A stretch of 64,000 nucleotides of DNA, taken from Serpens sp964410065 (lineage in GTDB: Bacteria > Pseudomonadota > Gammaproteobacteria > Pseudomonadales > Pseudomonadaceae). The position numbers and the translations under genes are program-made. This document shows, piece after piece, positions 1 through 8,256 of this stretch. Below the pieces are notes generated by a model. The model saw nothing but the letters and a program-made list of their open reading frames with translations, searched no databases and was not told where the DNA came from. Every line of letters begins with the position of its first letter. Positions within the stretch are counted from its first letter, which is position 1. Location: NCBI GenBank assembly GCA_964410065.1, contig CAYPFO010000003.1:45901-109900 (forward strand), read 5' to 3'.

Positions 1-1
1 G

Positions 2-121
2 TTCGCCGGCCAGTTGCCACAGGATGCCAAAGAACGCGCCCGGCAAGGACGCTTCCTGGTGTATCGCGGTTATCCCCTGGATCAGATCGGTCGCCTGCTG
101 CGCAATGCGCTGGATGATTGA
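2..121 (+). CDS. recX: C-terminal end of a RecX-like regulatory protein (partial)
   Basis: Only the last 39 codons lie in the window, ending in TGA at 119-121. The segment contains RFLVYRGYPLDQIGRLLR, which resembles the end of RecX family proteins (a basic stretch, then RFLxYRGF and a short amphipathic helix). RecX binds RecA filaments and limits recombinase activity. The call rests on this short tail alone. RecX beside flgB is not the usual Pseudomonas order, so another small helical protein remains possible. Confidence 0.45.
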   Translation, partial: FAGQLPQDAKERARQGRFLVYRGYPLDQIGRLLRNALDD

Positions 122-540
122 AGCGCGTCTTCTCATGCTCAGAGTCGCACGGTTGTAATAATCCTCCTTTCTTCTTTTCTTGCACTTCGCAGCGACGTCT
201 CCGTCCTCCCCAGATAAAGCCTCCATGCGGATAGTCTGGGAAGGCCGGCCCTAGCCGAAGCTTTTGCGTTCAGGCGCACCCGAAACGTCGGCTAAAGCCT
301 CGCGGCAGGAGGCGCCGCTCCCACAGAAATCCGAGCCAGTTGCGCGCTAATTTGTGAAAGGCCCGACCTTCGAAGCTTTGTGCTGTTGGGCGACGCTGCT
401 GGACTTGCGGATGGCGAGTTCGTCACGAGTTCCGGACTTTGCCGCCTAGCTTGCCGTCAGGCGGTAAACGCTTGCCGCTTTTTGCTAAACGGGTGCGTTC
501 CCGTCCTCCAGGGCCGTTGAATTATGGCTGTCCATGCGGG
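122..540. other. Intergenic region with a dispersed repeat, no gene seen
   Basis: This stretch between the RecX-like gene and the flgB promoter has no convincing coding frame. An ATG-less extension of the flgB frame runs back to 439 but lacks a ribosome site and coding character. It holds one copy of the repeat called C here (about 245-368). Confidence 0.6.
245..368 (+). repeat. Dispersed repeat C, copy 1
   Basis: The core TCGCGGCAGG..GCCGCTCCCACAGA..CGAGCCAGTTGC recurs at about 31912-31982 and 35355-35418. The leading part, AAGC.TTTGCGTTCAG followed by CTTCGCGGCAGG, recurs at about 3613-3690. The inverted arms (GCGGC and GCCGC) make it REP-like. It is confined to intergenic DNA. Confidence 0.55.
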
Positions 541-556
541 TGGCACAATGCTTGCT
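541..556 (+). promoter_or_regulatory. Sigma-54 promoter of flgBCDE
   Basis: TGGCACaatgcTTGCT is an essentially perfect -24/-12 element, with GG at 542-543, GC at 554-555 and exactly ten bases between. It lies 78 bases before the flgB start. FleQ, encoded at 27.5 kb, is the expected enhancer-binding activator. Confidence 0.9.
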
Positions 557-633
557 TTGTCTCAGTTAGTTATCGCGGTCGGCAAGTGTCTGGCCACACG
601 GTTCCCCATCCCGAGAAGGGAAAGAGGTTGAGC

Positions 634-1041
634 ATGAGCATCAGTTTCGACAAAGCCCTCGGCATTCATGAAAAAGCGTTGAGCTTCCGCTCCCAGCGTG
701 CCGAGGTCTTGGCCAACAACATCGCCAACGCCGACACGCCGCATTACAAGGCGCGTGATGTGCAATTTTCCAATGTGCTCGCGGCGCAGATGGAGCAGGG
801 CAAGGGCAGCACGTTCAACCTGAACCGTACCCAGGCCCGTCATATCGAAGGCGAGGGCGTGTCCTTCAGTGAAGCGGCGCTGCAATACCGCACCCCGCAT
901 CACCCGTCCATCGACGGCAATACCGTCGATGCACAGATCGAGCAGGCCAGCTACGCGCAGAACGCCGTGGACTTCCAGGCCAGCTTCACCTTCCTCAACA
1001 GCAAGTTCAAAGGCCTGATGTCGGCCATTCGCGGAGAGTAA
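634..1041 (+). CDS. flgB: Flagellar proximal rod protein FlgB
   Basis: The product is 135 aa, the usual size for FlgB, one of the rod proteins that cross the periplasm between the MS ring and the hook. The N-terminal rod signature LANNIANADTPHYKARDVQF-like is plain from about residue 24. I start at ATG 634, behind an A/G-rich stretch (AAAGAGG), because the open frame further upstream runs through the sigma-54 promoter. It is the first gene of flgBCDE and ends three bases before flgC. Confidence 0.95.
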   Translation: MSISFDKALGIHEKALSFRSQRAEVLANNIANADTPHYKARDVQFSNVLAAQMEQGKGSTFNLNRTQARHIEGEGVSFSEAALQYRTPHHPSIDGNTVDAQIEQASYAQNAVDFQASFTFLNSKFKGLMSAIRGE

Positions 1042-1044
1042 GCC

Positions 1045-1491
1045 ATGTCGCTGACCAACGTGTTCAACATCGCCGGTAGTGGCATGAGCGCCCAGAGCAC
1101 CCGTCTGAATACCGTGGCGAGCAACATCGCCAACGCCGAGACCGTGTCCTCCAGCATCGATCAGACCTATCGCGCCCGCAAGCCCGTGTTCGCCACCGTG
1201 CTGCACGACGCCACCAACCCCAACGCCAGCCAGTCGCTGTTTGACGAGCGTGGCAATGCCGGCGTCGGCGTGCAGGTCACCGGCATCGTCGAGGATCAGA
1301 GCGAGCTGCAGGCCCGCTACGAGCCGAGCCATCCGGCCGCCAATGCGGAAGGCTACGTGTTCTACCCGAACGTCAATGTTGTGGAGGAAATGGCCGACAT
1401 GATCTCCGCCAGCCGGGCCTTCCAGACCAACGCGGAAATGATGAACACCGCCAAAACCATGCTGCAGAAAGTACTGACCCTCGGTCAGTGA
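1045..1491 (+). CDS. flgC: Flagellar rod protein FlgC
   Basis: This 148-aa rod protein has the paired terminal motifs of the axial family: SGMSAQSTRLNTVASNIANA near the N-terminus and a C-terminal helix around MADMISASRAFQTNAEMMN. The length matches FlgC. It follows flgB by three bases and precedes flgD closely, so the two are cotranscribed from the 541 promoter. It is exported by the flagellar type III system. Confidence 0.95.
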   Translation: MSLTNVFNIAGSGMSAQSTRLNTVASNIANAETVSSSIDQTYRARKPVFATVLHDATNPNASQSLFDERGNAGVGVQVTGIVEDQSELQARYEPSHPAANAEGYVFYPNVNVVEEMADMISASRAFQTNAEMMNTAKTMLQKVLTLGQ

Positions 1492-1505
1492 GGCGAAGGA
1501 CCGAC

Positions 1506-2183
1506 ATGAGTACCGTAAATAACAACGCCGCCCAATCCGTACTGGACCAGTACCAGCACAAACCTGCCGCCAAGACCACCGGCGACAGCGCCATGGGCAA
1601 GGACTCCTTCCTGCAGCTACTGGTCGCGCAGATGGAAAACCAGAACCCGCTGGACCCGCAGGACAATACCGCGTTTGTGGCTCAGTTGGCGCAGTTCAGC
1701 AGCCTGGAAAGCATGAATAACCTGAATTCGACGGTGGAATCCTTCATGGGCTCCTACCAGTCGTCCCAGGCGCTGCAGGCTTCGTCCCTGGTCGGTCGCT
1801 CGGTGATTGTGCAGAGCGGTCAGGCGCTGGTGGACACGAGCAAGGGCTTCAATGGCAACGTGGTCATGCCCGCCAACGGCAGCAACCTGAATATCAAGGT
1901 TTACAACGACAGCGGCGCCGTGGTGAAAACCCTGGAGCTGGGCGAGTGGAGCGCAGGCTCCGTGGACTTCATCTGGGACGGTGTCAACAACGCCGGTGAT
2001 CCAGTGGCCTCGGGCAATTACACCTTTGTCGCCGAGGCGATGATCGATGGCGAAGCCACCGCGCTGCCGACCTTCCTGCCGGCCACTGTCAACAGCGTCA
2101 CCTTGGGTGGCGGCGAAATGTATTTGAACCTGGCTGGCATGGGGCGCGTACCGCTTTCCAGCGTACAGACCATTGGCCAATAA
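1506..2183 (+). CDS. flgD: Hook-cap (hook scaffolding) protein FlgD
   Basis: The product is 225 aa and caps the growing hook during FlgE polymerisation. The N-terminal FlgD motif (KDSFLQLLVAQMENQNPLDP, about residues 31-50) is intact, followed by FlgD Ig-like and Tudor-like regions. ATG 1506 is preferred over an in-frame upstream codon at 1488 because it follows a GAAGGA site and matches family N-termini. The gene lies between flgC and flgE in one operon. Confidence 0.95.
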   Translation: MSTVNNNAAQSVLDQYQHKPAAKTTGDSAMGKDSFLQLLVAQMENQNPLDPQDNTAFVAQLAQFSSLESMNNLNSTVESFMGSYQSSQALQASSLVGRSVIVQSGQALVDTSKGFNGNVVMPANGSNLNIKVYNDSGAVVKTLELGEWSAGSVDFIWDGVNNAGDPVASGNYTFVAEAMIDGEATALPTFLPATVNSVTLGGGEMYLNLAGMGRVPLSSVQTIGQ

Positions 2184-2207
2184 AACCGATTTCCAAGGAG
2201 TTAACTC

Positions 2208-3509
2208 ATGTCGTTCAACGTCGCTCTGAGCGGTCTGGCCGCAGCCAACAAAGATCTCGCCGTCACCGGCAACAACATTGCCAACGTTGCCACCACGGGC
2301 TTCAAGGGCTCGCGTGCTGAATTTGCCGACGTCTACTCGGCGTCCATTCTGGGCACCGGCGGCAAGGTTGCGGGTGCGGGTGTGCGCACCGCTGCGATTT
2401 CTCAGCAGTTCACTCAAGGCAACATCAATAACACAGGTAACAGCCTGGATCTGGCTGTCAACGGCAATGGTTTCTTCGCACTGAGTGCTCAGGGCCAGAT
2501 GATGTATACCCGTGCTGGTGAGTTCGGTACGGACAAGGACGGGTTCATCGTCAATAGCGGGGGCTATAAGCTGCAGGGCTACGGCATCAACTCTGCGGGT
2601 GATATCGTGGCGGGGCAGAAGGTCAATCTGCAGCTGGACAGCAGCAACGTGGCACCCAAGGCGACCACTCAGATTTCTGAGACTCTGAATCTGGATTCTT
2701 CCGCGACGGCGATCGCCCTGGCTTTCGATCCTGAAAATACGAATACCTACAATTGGGCGACGTCGGTACCGATGTACGACTCGCTGGGTAATGCGCATAC
2801 CATGAGCCAGTACTTCACCAAGACGGCGGGTGGCAACTGGACGATGCAGGTGCTGGTCGATGGGCGTAATCCGGCCGACCCCAGTCAGGAGCCGCCTATG
2901 CCTGAGTCCGTAGATCTGACGTTCGATTCCTCCGGCGCTCTGGATACGGCTGTGGCTGGGTCAGCGGGTATTACTGTCAATGCCGATGGCACGTTTTCGC
3001 TGACCAATTGGCTGCCGGGTGAGCAGCGGGCTGATGGTACTTGGGCGGGGAACGGTTCTGCTGCTGTTGCCAGCGTGGACATCGACATGACCAAGATGAC
3101 CCAGTACAACGCGGTGTCCTCGGTCACCACTCAGACTCAGGATGGCTACGCTACTGGTCAGCTCGCCGGCTTGAATATCGACGAAACGGGCGTGATGTTC
3201 GCCAGCTACACCAACGGTCAGTCCAAGCAGATCGGCCAGGTGATGCTGGTCAACTTCTCCAACGTACAGGGTCTCAAGCCGGTTGGTGGCACTGCCTGGC
3301 TGGAGACCTACGCTTCAGGCGTACCTGTAGAGGGAACGGCCAAGACCGGCACCTTTGGTGCCATGCAGGCAGGGGCGCTTGAAGAGTCCAACGTCGACCT
3401 GACCGCCCAGTTGGTGCAGTTGATCAAGGCGCAGAGCAACTACCAGGCCAACGCCAAGACTGTGACCACCGAAAGCACCATTCTGCAGACTACCATCCAG
3501 ATGGGCTGA
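2208..3509 (+). CDS. flgE: Flagellar hook protein FlgE
   Basis: At 433 aa this is the structural subunit of the hook. The N-terminus (MSFNVALSGLAAANKDLAV, then GNNIANVATTGFKGSRAEF) and the C-terminus (YQANAKTVTTESTILQTT) are the conserved coiled-coil ends of axial proteins. The middle (about 150-300) is the variable surface domain and has somewhat less GC-biased codons. A strong AAGGAG site precedes ATG 2208. It ends the flgBCDE operon, just before an intrinsic terminator. Confidence 0.97.
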   Translation: MSFNVALSGLAAANKDLAVTGNNIANVATTGFKGSRAEFADVYSASILGTGGKVAGAGVRTAAISQQFTQGNINNTGNSLDLAVNGNGFFALSAQGQMMYTRAGEFGTDKDGFIVNSGGYKLQGYGINSAGDIVAGQKVNLQLDSSNVAPKATTQISETLNLDSSATAIALAFDPENTNTYNWATSVPMYDSLGNAHTMSQYFTKTAGGNWTMQVLVDGRNPADPSQEPPMPESVDLTFDSSGALDTAVAGSAGITVNADGTFSLTNWLPGEQRADGTWAGNGSAAVASVDIDMTKMTQYNAVSSVTTQTQDGYATGQLAGLNIDETGVMFASYTNGQSKQIGQVMLVNFSNVQGLKPVGGTAWLETYASGVPVEGTAKTGTFGAMQAGALEESNVDLTAQLVQLIKAQSNYQANAKTVTTESTILQTTIQMG

Positions 3510-3531
3510 GGCGGGTAGCTTTAAAGAAAAA

Positions 3532-3560
3532 ACGGGACGCCCATGGCGTCCCGTTTTTTT
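3532..3560 (+). terminator. Intrinsic terminator after flgE
   Basis: A perfect ten-base stem (ACGGGACGCC at 3532-3541, GGCGTCCCGT at 3545-3554) with a three-base loop is followed by a T run. An A run precedes the stem, so it could also work in the other direction. It separates flgBCDE from the flgF operon. Confidence 0.92.
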
Positions 3561-3612
3561 ATCGAAGCTTGCACGCAAATCACCTTGTTAGGTACGCGTT
3601 AATTGTTGGGGG

Positions 3613-3690
3613 CTCGACCCCGGGCCAAAGCCTTTGCGTTCAGTCCTAACCGAGGCGTTGACCGAACGCTTCGCGGCAGGGCGCCGCTGC
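3613..3690 (+). repeat. Dispersed repeat C, diverged copy
   Basis: This stretch matches the leading part of repeat C at 245-310: GGGCC, then an AAGC.TTTGCGTTCAG block, then CTTCGCGGCAGG with GCGCCGC. It lies directly upstream of the composite element at 3747. Confidence 0.45.
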
Positions 3691-3746
3691 GTGGCGGCCG
3701 AGCGACTGCGCCGCACCTTCCACTCGGCGCTGCATGACGTGATTTT

Positions 3747-4225
3747 GTAGGGGCGAATTAATTCATTCGCCTCGCGCATGACCTTGGGGCTGACGCTGCG
3801 ATAACCACAAAGCCATCGGCCGCCTGGTTCGTCGCATCCCCGCCGTTGTCGGAAGACGCAGTGCCAGGCGAATGAATTGGCTGTGTCTGCGTTAGTTGTG
3901 GCAAGGGGCATTACCCAAGCAAATTCATGGCGTTACCTGTTACACAACCTGGGAGACCAGGACCTCGCGCCGAAGCGAGCGGTAACCACTGACGCAGCTG
4001 TCGTAGGGCGGCGTCGCTCGCTGCAGGAGGGTTGGCTGGATACTCGAGGTTGAGCGAGCACCCCGCCGGCGGAGTATCCCACCTACGGCGGGCTGCCCGA
4101 GTCACTGCGCAGTTCCATCCCGACACCCTGCAACGGGCGAGGCCGCCCTACGCATGCCCACATGACCCACCGCGCCGGCTGCTAGCAACACGTAACGCAG
4201 ACACAGCCAATGAATTCGCCCCTAC
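3747..4225 (+). repeat. Composite repeat: element A interrupted by MITE-like element B (copy 1)
   Basis: The 479-bp unit begins GTAGGGGCGAATT and ends AATTCGCCCCTAC, perfect 13-base inverted ends. Its outer part is element A (about 141 bp without the insert). Element B sits in A's right end, flanked by AATGAATT on both sides (3871-3878 and 4209-4216). A second 479-bp composite lies inverted at 38619-39097. No protein is encoded; short open frames here are repeats of the same frame in the other copy. Confidence 0.88.
3879..4208 (+). mobile_element. MITE-like element B, copy 1 (330 bp)
   Basis: The ends are GGCTGTGTCTGCGTTA and its exact reverse complement, a 16-base terminal inverted repeat. 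Identical 8-bp direct repeats (AATGAATT) flank it. The size, the lack of a gene and a near-identical 330-bp copy at 38636-38965 fit a non-autonomous transposon. The GG-starting ends and 8-bp duplication would suit mobilisation by an ISL3-like transposase, but that is inference. Confidence 0.85.
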
Positions 4226-4345
4226 CGGGTGAAGCCCGTCGCGTTCACATGCTGTGAAAGTCACGTGCTGGAGGCGCAGGCAGTGTCAGGCATGCCGAAT
4301 GTGTGGGTGACCATGGCTCACGGCTCCCCGCAGGGCGCGACGTGT

Positions 4346-4455
4346 GTAGAGGGGACTTCATTCGCCAGGTGCACCTCCAGGCGACGCAACCGCTGCGTCA
4401 CGCGCAAAGGCTTCGGCGGCGTAGTTCGTCGCATCTGCTCATGGCTCCCGCACGG
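4346..4455 (+). repeat. Degenerate element A upstream of flgF
   Basis: The stretch GTAGAGGGGACTTCATTCGCC, then CGACGCAACCGCTGCG, then GTAGTTCGTCGCATC follows the order of element A (compare 6962-7103) with many changes and no clear right end. It lies just upstream of the flgF sigma-54 promoter. The region between the composite (4225) and this copy shows nothing else. Confidence 0.5.
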
Positions 4456-4489
4456 AAAACCGTGCCCGCCCGCTCAGGCGATTGGTCTC

Positions 4490-4505
4490 TGGCATGATGT
4501 TTGCT
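4490..4505 (+). promoter_or_regulatory. Sigma-54 promoter of flgFGHIJKL
   Basis: TGGCATgatgtTTGCT has GG at 4491-4492 and GC at 4503-4504 with ten bases between. It lies 51 bases before the flgF GTG. FleQ with sigma-54 is the expected control. Confidence 0.87.
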
Positions 4506-4555
4506 AATTCCACTGCAAACCCTGAAAAGGCGGCAAGAAGCTGCCGGAGGACGCA

Positions 4556-5296
4556 GTGGACAAGATGCTTTATGTGGCCATGACCGGTGCCAGCCAGAAC
4601 ACGCTGGCGCAACGGGCGCATGCCAACAATTTGGCCAACCTCTCCACCAATGGCTTTCGTCGTGATTTTGAACAGGCGCGCTCGATGCCGGTGTTCGGCG
4701 ACAGTTTGCCGGCGCGGGCCTATGCCATGACCGAGCGTCCGGCCACTGACTTCACCCCCGGCGCCTTGCAGGAAACCGGTCGCGACCTGGACATCGCCAT
4801 CGAGGGCGAGGGCTGGATCGCCGTACAAACACCGCAAGGCGGCGAAGCCTATGTGCGTACCGCCAGCCTGAAGATCGATGCGGTCGGCATATTGCGTGCC
4901 GGCAATGATTTGCCGGTGATGGGCAACGCCGGCCCGGTGGTGATTCCGCCGGAGCAGAAGGTTGAGATTGGTCGCGACGGTACCATCAGCATTCGCGCGC
5001 TGGGTGAGAACCCCAACGTGATGGCCGAGGTGGACCGCATCAAGCTGGTCAAGCCTGACTTGCAGCAGATGGAAAAAGGCCTCGACGGCATGATCCACCA
5101 CAAGAGCGGGCAGCCAGTCGACGCCGATGCGACGGTGCAGGTGGTTTCCGGCTTCCAGGAAACCAGCAACGTCAACGCCGTAGCCGAGATGACCTCGATG
5201 CTCGCCTTGTCCCGCCAATTCGAACTGCATATCAAGATGATGCGTACCGCCGAAGATGATGCCGCGGCGATGACCAAGGTCATGCAGATCAGCTAA
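4556..5296 (+). CDS. flgF: Flagellar proximal rod protein FlgF
   Basis: The 246-aa rod protein starts with GTG at 4556 behind a good CGGAGGA site, giving VDKMLYVAMTGASQ. The axial-family signature (HANNLANLSTNGFRRDFEQ) and the C-terminal helix (NAVAEMTSMLALSRQFELH) are present. It is the first gene of the second rod/ring operon, downstream of a sigma-54 promoter and close to flgG. Confidence 0.94.
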   Translation: MDKMLYVAMTGASQNTLAQRAHANNLANLSTNGFRRDFEQARSMPVFGDSLPARAYAMTERPATDFTPGALQETGRDLDIAIEGEGWIAVQTPQGGEAYVRTASLKIDAVGILRAGNDLPVMGNAGPVVIPPEQKVEIGRDGTISIRALGENPNVMAEVDRIKLVKPDLQQMEKGLDGMIHHKSGQPVDADATVQVVSGFQETSNVNAVAEMTSMLALSRQFELHIKMMRTAEDDAAAMTKVMQIS

Positions 5297-5338
5297 TTAT
5301 TTGCGACGCCCCTGGGCGTCGATGAAGGAGAACATTCC

Positions 5339-6124
5339 ATGCTTCCGGCTCTGTGGGTAAGTAAAACCGGTCTGTCCGCCCAGGACATGAACCTGACCAC
5401 CATTTCCAACAACTTGGCCAACGTCTCGACGACGGGCTTCAAGCGCGACCGCGCCGAGTTCCAGGACCTGATGTACCAGGTGCGCCGCCAGCCGGGTGCG
5501 CAGAACACCCAGGACACTGAGCTGCCTTCAGGCCTGCAATTGGGTACTGGCGTGCGCATCGTCGGTACGCAGAAGAACTTCACCGCCGGCAGCTTGCAGA
5601 CCACCGAGCAGCCGCTGGACATGGCCATCAACGGTCGCGGTTTCTTCCAGGTGCTGATGCCCGACGGCAGCCTGTCCTATACCCGCGATGGCACCTTTCA
5701 CCTTAATTCCGAAGGCCAGGTGGTCACCGCCAGTGGTTTCCCGGTCGAGCCGGCGATTGTCGTGCCGCCGGAAACCCAGACCTTCAGCGTCGGTGAAGAC
5801 GGCACCGTTTCCATCGGCCTGGCCGGTGAGGCCGAGCTGCAGGTGATCGGCAACATCCAGACCGCCGACTTCATCAACCCGGCCGGCTTGCAGGCCACCG
5901 GTGGCAACCTGTTCCAGGAAACCGCCGCCAGCGGCGCGCCGCAGGTTGGCCAGCCCGGCTTGAACGGGCTGGGTACCGTGCTGCAGAGCACCCTGGAAAA
6001 CTCCAACGTCAGTACCGTTGAAGAGCTGGTGAACATGATCACCACCCAGCGTGCCTACGAGATGAATTCCAAGGTCATCTCCACCGCCGACCAGATGCTC
6101 GGCTTTGTGACCCAGCAGTTGTAA
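5339..6124 (+). CDS. flgG: Flagellar distal rod protein FlgG
   Basis: The product is 261 aa, the normal FlgG length. It forms the distal rod that passes through the P and L rings. NNLANVSTTGFKRDRAEFQD near the N-terminus and ELVNMITTQRAYEMNSKVI near the C-terminus are diagnostic. ATG 5339 follows GAAGGAGAA. A short GC-rich hairpin (GCGACGCCCCTGGGCGTCG) lies between flgF and flgG, without a T run, so readthrough is expected. Confidence 0.97.
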   Translation: MLPALWVSKTGLSAQDMNLTTISNNLANVSTTGFKRDRAEFQDLMYQVRRQPGAQNTQDTELPSGLQLGTGVRIVGTQKNFTAGSLQTTEQPLDMAINGRGFFQVLMPDGSLSYTRDGTFHLNSEGQVVTASGFPVEPAIVVPPETQTFSVGEDGTVSIGLAGEAELQVIGNIQTADFINPAGLQATGGNLFQETAASGAPQVGQPGLNGLGTVLQSTLENSNVSTVEELVNMITTQRAYEMNSKVISTADQMLGFVTQQL

Positions 6125-6185
6125 TGCCGTAGGGACGTGCGCTTGCGAGCCACGTCCCTTCACCGTTTCGCGAGGTTGCCTCCCC

Positions 6186-6875
6186 ATGCTCCGGCTGTTG
6201 TTTCCCCTGACGTTTCTGGTTCTGTTGAGCGGCTGCATGGCCCCGGCGGCCAAGCCCAACGAGCCGTATTACGCGCCGGTGCTGCCGCGTACGCCGCTGC
6301 CGGTCGAACAGAACAATGGCGCGATCTACCAGTCCGGGTTCGGCATGAACCTGTTCGATGACCGCAAGGCCTACCGGGTCGGTGACATCATCACCATCAC
6401 CCTCAACGAGAGAACCCAGGCCAGCAAGAGTGCCAACTCCCAGTTGAGTAAAGACAGCAGCGCCAACATCGGCCTGACTTCGTTGTTCGGCGGTGCGGTG
6501 TCGGCGACCAATCCGCTGACCGAGAACAAGATGACCCTGGGCGCGGAATTCGCCGGTGAGCGGGACAACAACGGTTCAGCCAAGGCCGGGCAAAGCAACA
6601 GCCTGACCGGCTCGATCACCGTGACGGTGGCCGAAGTGCTGCCTAACGGCATTCTTTCGGTGCGCGGCGAGAAGTGGATGACCCTGAATACCGGCGAAGA
6701 GTTGGTGCGCATTGCCGGCCTGATCCGCTCCGACGATATCGGCACCGATAACACCGTGTCGTCCACCCGCGTGGCCGATGCGCGCATTACCTATTCGGGT
6801 ACCGGCGCCTTTGCCGATGCCAGCCAGCCGGGCTGGTTGAGCCGCTTCTTCATGAGCCCAATGTGGCCGTTCTAG
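6186..6875 (+). CDS. flgH: Flagellar L-ring lipoprotein FlgH
   Basis: The 229-aa outer-membrane lipoprotein forms the L ring around the rod. The signal peptide ends in the lipobox LSGC, with the lipidated cysteine at residue 17. The C-terminal part contains the conserved GEKWMTLNTGEELVRIAGLIR region. It belongs to the flgF operon. The gap to flgI (6876-7146) is unusually long for this operon because it holds element A. Confidence 0.96.
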   Translation: MLRLLFPLTFLVLLSGCMAPAAKPNEPYYAPVLPRTPLPVEQNNGAIYQSGFGMNLFDDRKAYRVGDIITITLNERTQASKSANSQLSKDSSANIGLTSLFGGAVSATNPLTENKMTLGAEFAGERDNNGSAKAGQSNSLTGSITVTVAEVLPNGILSVRGEKWMTLNTGEELVRIAGLIRSDDIGTDNTVSSTRVADARITYSGTGAFADASQPGWLSRFFMSPMWPF

Positions 6876-6961
6876 GTGACGGAATGAGGTGCTGCAAAGG
6901 CTTCGGCCTGGGGGCGCAGGCGATGATGGTTCTGCCGAATGGCTCGTCTGGCATAACCGCT

Positions 6962-7103
6962 GTAGGGGCGAATTCATTCGCCGTGCGCATGATCACCGAA
7001 CCACGCAGCCGCTGCGACAACCACAACGGCATCGGCCGCCTGGTTCGTCGCATCCCCGTCGTTGTCGGAACACGCGGTGCCAGGCGAATGAATTCGCTCC
7101 TAC
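6962..7103 (+). repeat. Element A, uninterrupted copy between flgH and flgI
   Basis: This 142-bp element starts GTAGGGGCGAATTCATTCGC and ends GCGAATGAATTCGCTCCTAC, so its ends are near-perfect inverted repeats of about 20 bases. The inner sequence (CCGCTGCGACAACCACA, then GGTTCGTCGCATCCCCG) matches the A portion of the composite at 3747. Its intact right end shows how the site looked before element B entered. It sits inside an operon, so it must be transcribed through. Confidence 0.85.
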
Positions 7104-7146
7104 TTAAACCAGCTACGCACAGCAACCGCCGCTTAGGAATTAACGC

Positions 7147-8247
7147 ATGACCAAGTACCTGCTTATTGCACTCGGCCTGCTGGCCAGCTTCGCCGTGCAG
7201 GCCGAGCGGCTCAAGGACATCGCCAGCATCCAGGGCGTGCGTTCCAACCAACTGATTGGTTATGGGCTGGTAGTGGGGCTCAACGGCACGGGCGACCAGA
7301 CCACGCAAACGCCCTTTACCCTGCAAACCTTCAACAACATGCTCGCCCAGTTCGGCATCAAGGTGCCGCCCAGTGTGGGCAGCGTGCAGCTGAAGAACGT
7401 CGCGGCGGTGTCGATCCATGCCGACCTGCCGCCCTTTGCCAAGCCGGGGCAGACCATCGACATCACCGTGTCCTCGATCGGTAATTCGAAAAGCCTGCGC
7501 GGTGGCAGCCTGCTGATGGCGCCCCTCAAGGGCATCGACGGCAACATTTACGCCATTGCCCAGGGCAACCTGGTGGTAGGCGGCTTCGATGCCGGCGGCG
7601 CGGACGGCTCGCGTATCACCGTCAACGTGCCCTCGGCAGGCCGCATTCCTGGGGGCGCCACCGTCGAGCGCGCGGTGCCGAGCGGTTTCGACCAAGGCAC
7701 CAGCCTGACCCTCAACCTCAATCGCCCGGATTTCACCACGGCGAAGAACATCGTCGACCGCATCAACGAATTGCTCGGCCCGCAGGTCGCTCAGGCGATT
7801 GACGGTGGCTCGGTGCGGGTCAGCGCGCCGCTGAATCCCAATCAGCGCGTCGATTACCTGTCGATTCTGGAAAATCTGGAAATCGATCTCGGCCAGGCCG
7901 CCGCCAAAGTCGTCATCAATTCGCGCACCGGTACCATCGTCATCGGCCAGAACGTGCGCGTAGCGCCGGCGGCTGTTACCCACGGCAGCCTCACCGTGAG
8001 CATCACCGAAGACCCGATTGTCAGCCAGCCAGCACCGTTCTCTGATGGCGAAACCGTGGTGGTGCCACGTTCGAAGGTCAATGCCCAGCAAGAAGTGAAA
8101 CCGATGTTCAAGTTCGCACCGGGCACCACCCTGGACGAAATCGTCCGTGCGGTGAACCAGGTGGGCGCGGCCCCTAGCGACCTGATGGCCATTCTGGAAG
8201 CCCTGAAACAGGCCGGCGCGCTGCAGGCCGACCTGATTGTGATTTAA
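7147..8247 (+). CDS. flgI: Flagellar P-ring protein FlgI
   Basis: The product is 366 aa, the typical size. It has a Sec signal peptide (about residues 1-19, ending SFAVQA) and the conserved start of the mature protein, ERLKDIASIQGVRSNQLIGY. It assembles the periplasmic P ring in the peptidoglycan layer. FlgI follows FlgH after element A and is followed almost at once by flgJ. Confidence 0.97.
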   Translation: MTKYLLIALGLLASFAVQAERLKDIASIQGVRSNQLIGYGLVVGLNGTGDQTTQTPFTLQTFNNMLAQFGIKVPPSVGSVQLKNVAAVSIHADLPPFAKPGQTIDITVSSIGNSKSLRGGSLLMAPLKGIDGNIYAIAQGNLVVGGFDAGGADGSRITVNVPSAGRIPGGATVERAVPSGFDQGTSLTLNLNRPDFTTAKNIVDRINELLGPQVAQAIDGGSVRVSAPLNPNQRVDYLSILENLEIDLGQAAAKVVINSRTGTIVIGQNVRVAPAAVTHGSLTVSITEDPIVSQPAPFSDGETVVVPRSKVNAQQEVKPMFKFAPGTTLDEIVRAVNQVGAAPSDLMAILEALKQAGALQADLIVI

Positions 8248-8256
8248 GGGGTGAGT

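Noticed and set aside
4032..4232. 66-aa open frame with a near twin at 38540-38812 (minus)
   Set aside because: The similarity comes from the two copies of element B. There is no ribosome site, and the frame ends in terminal-repeat sequence.
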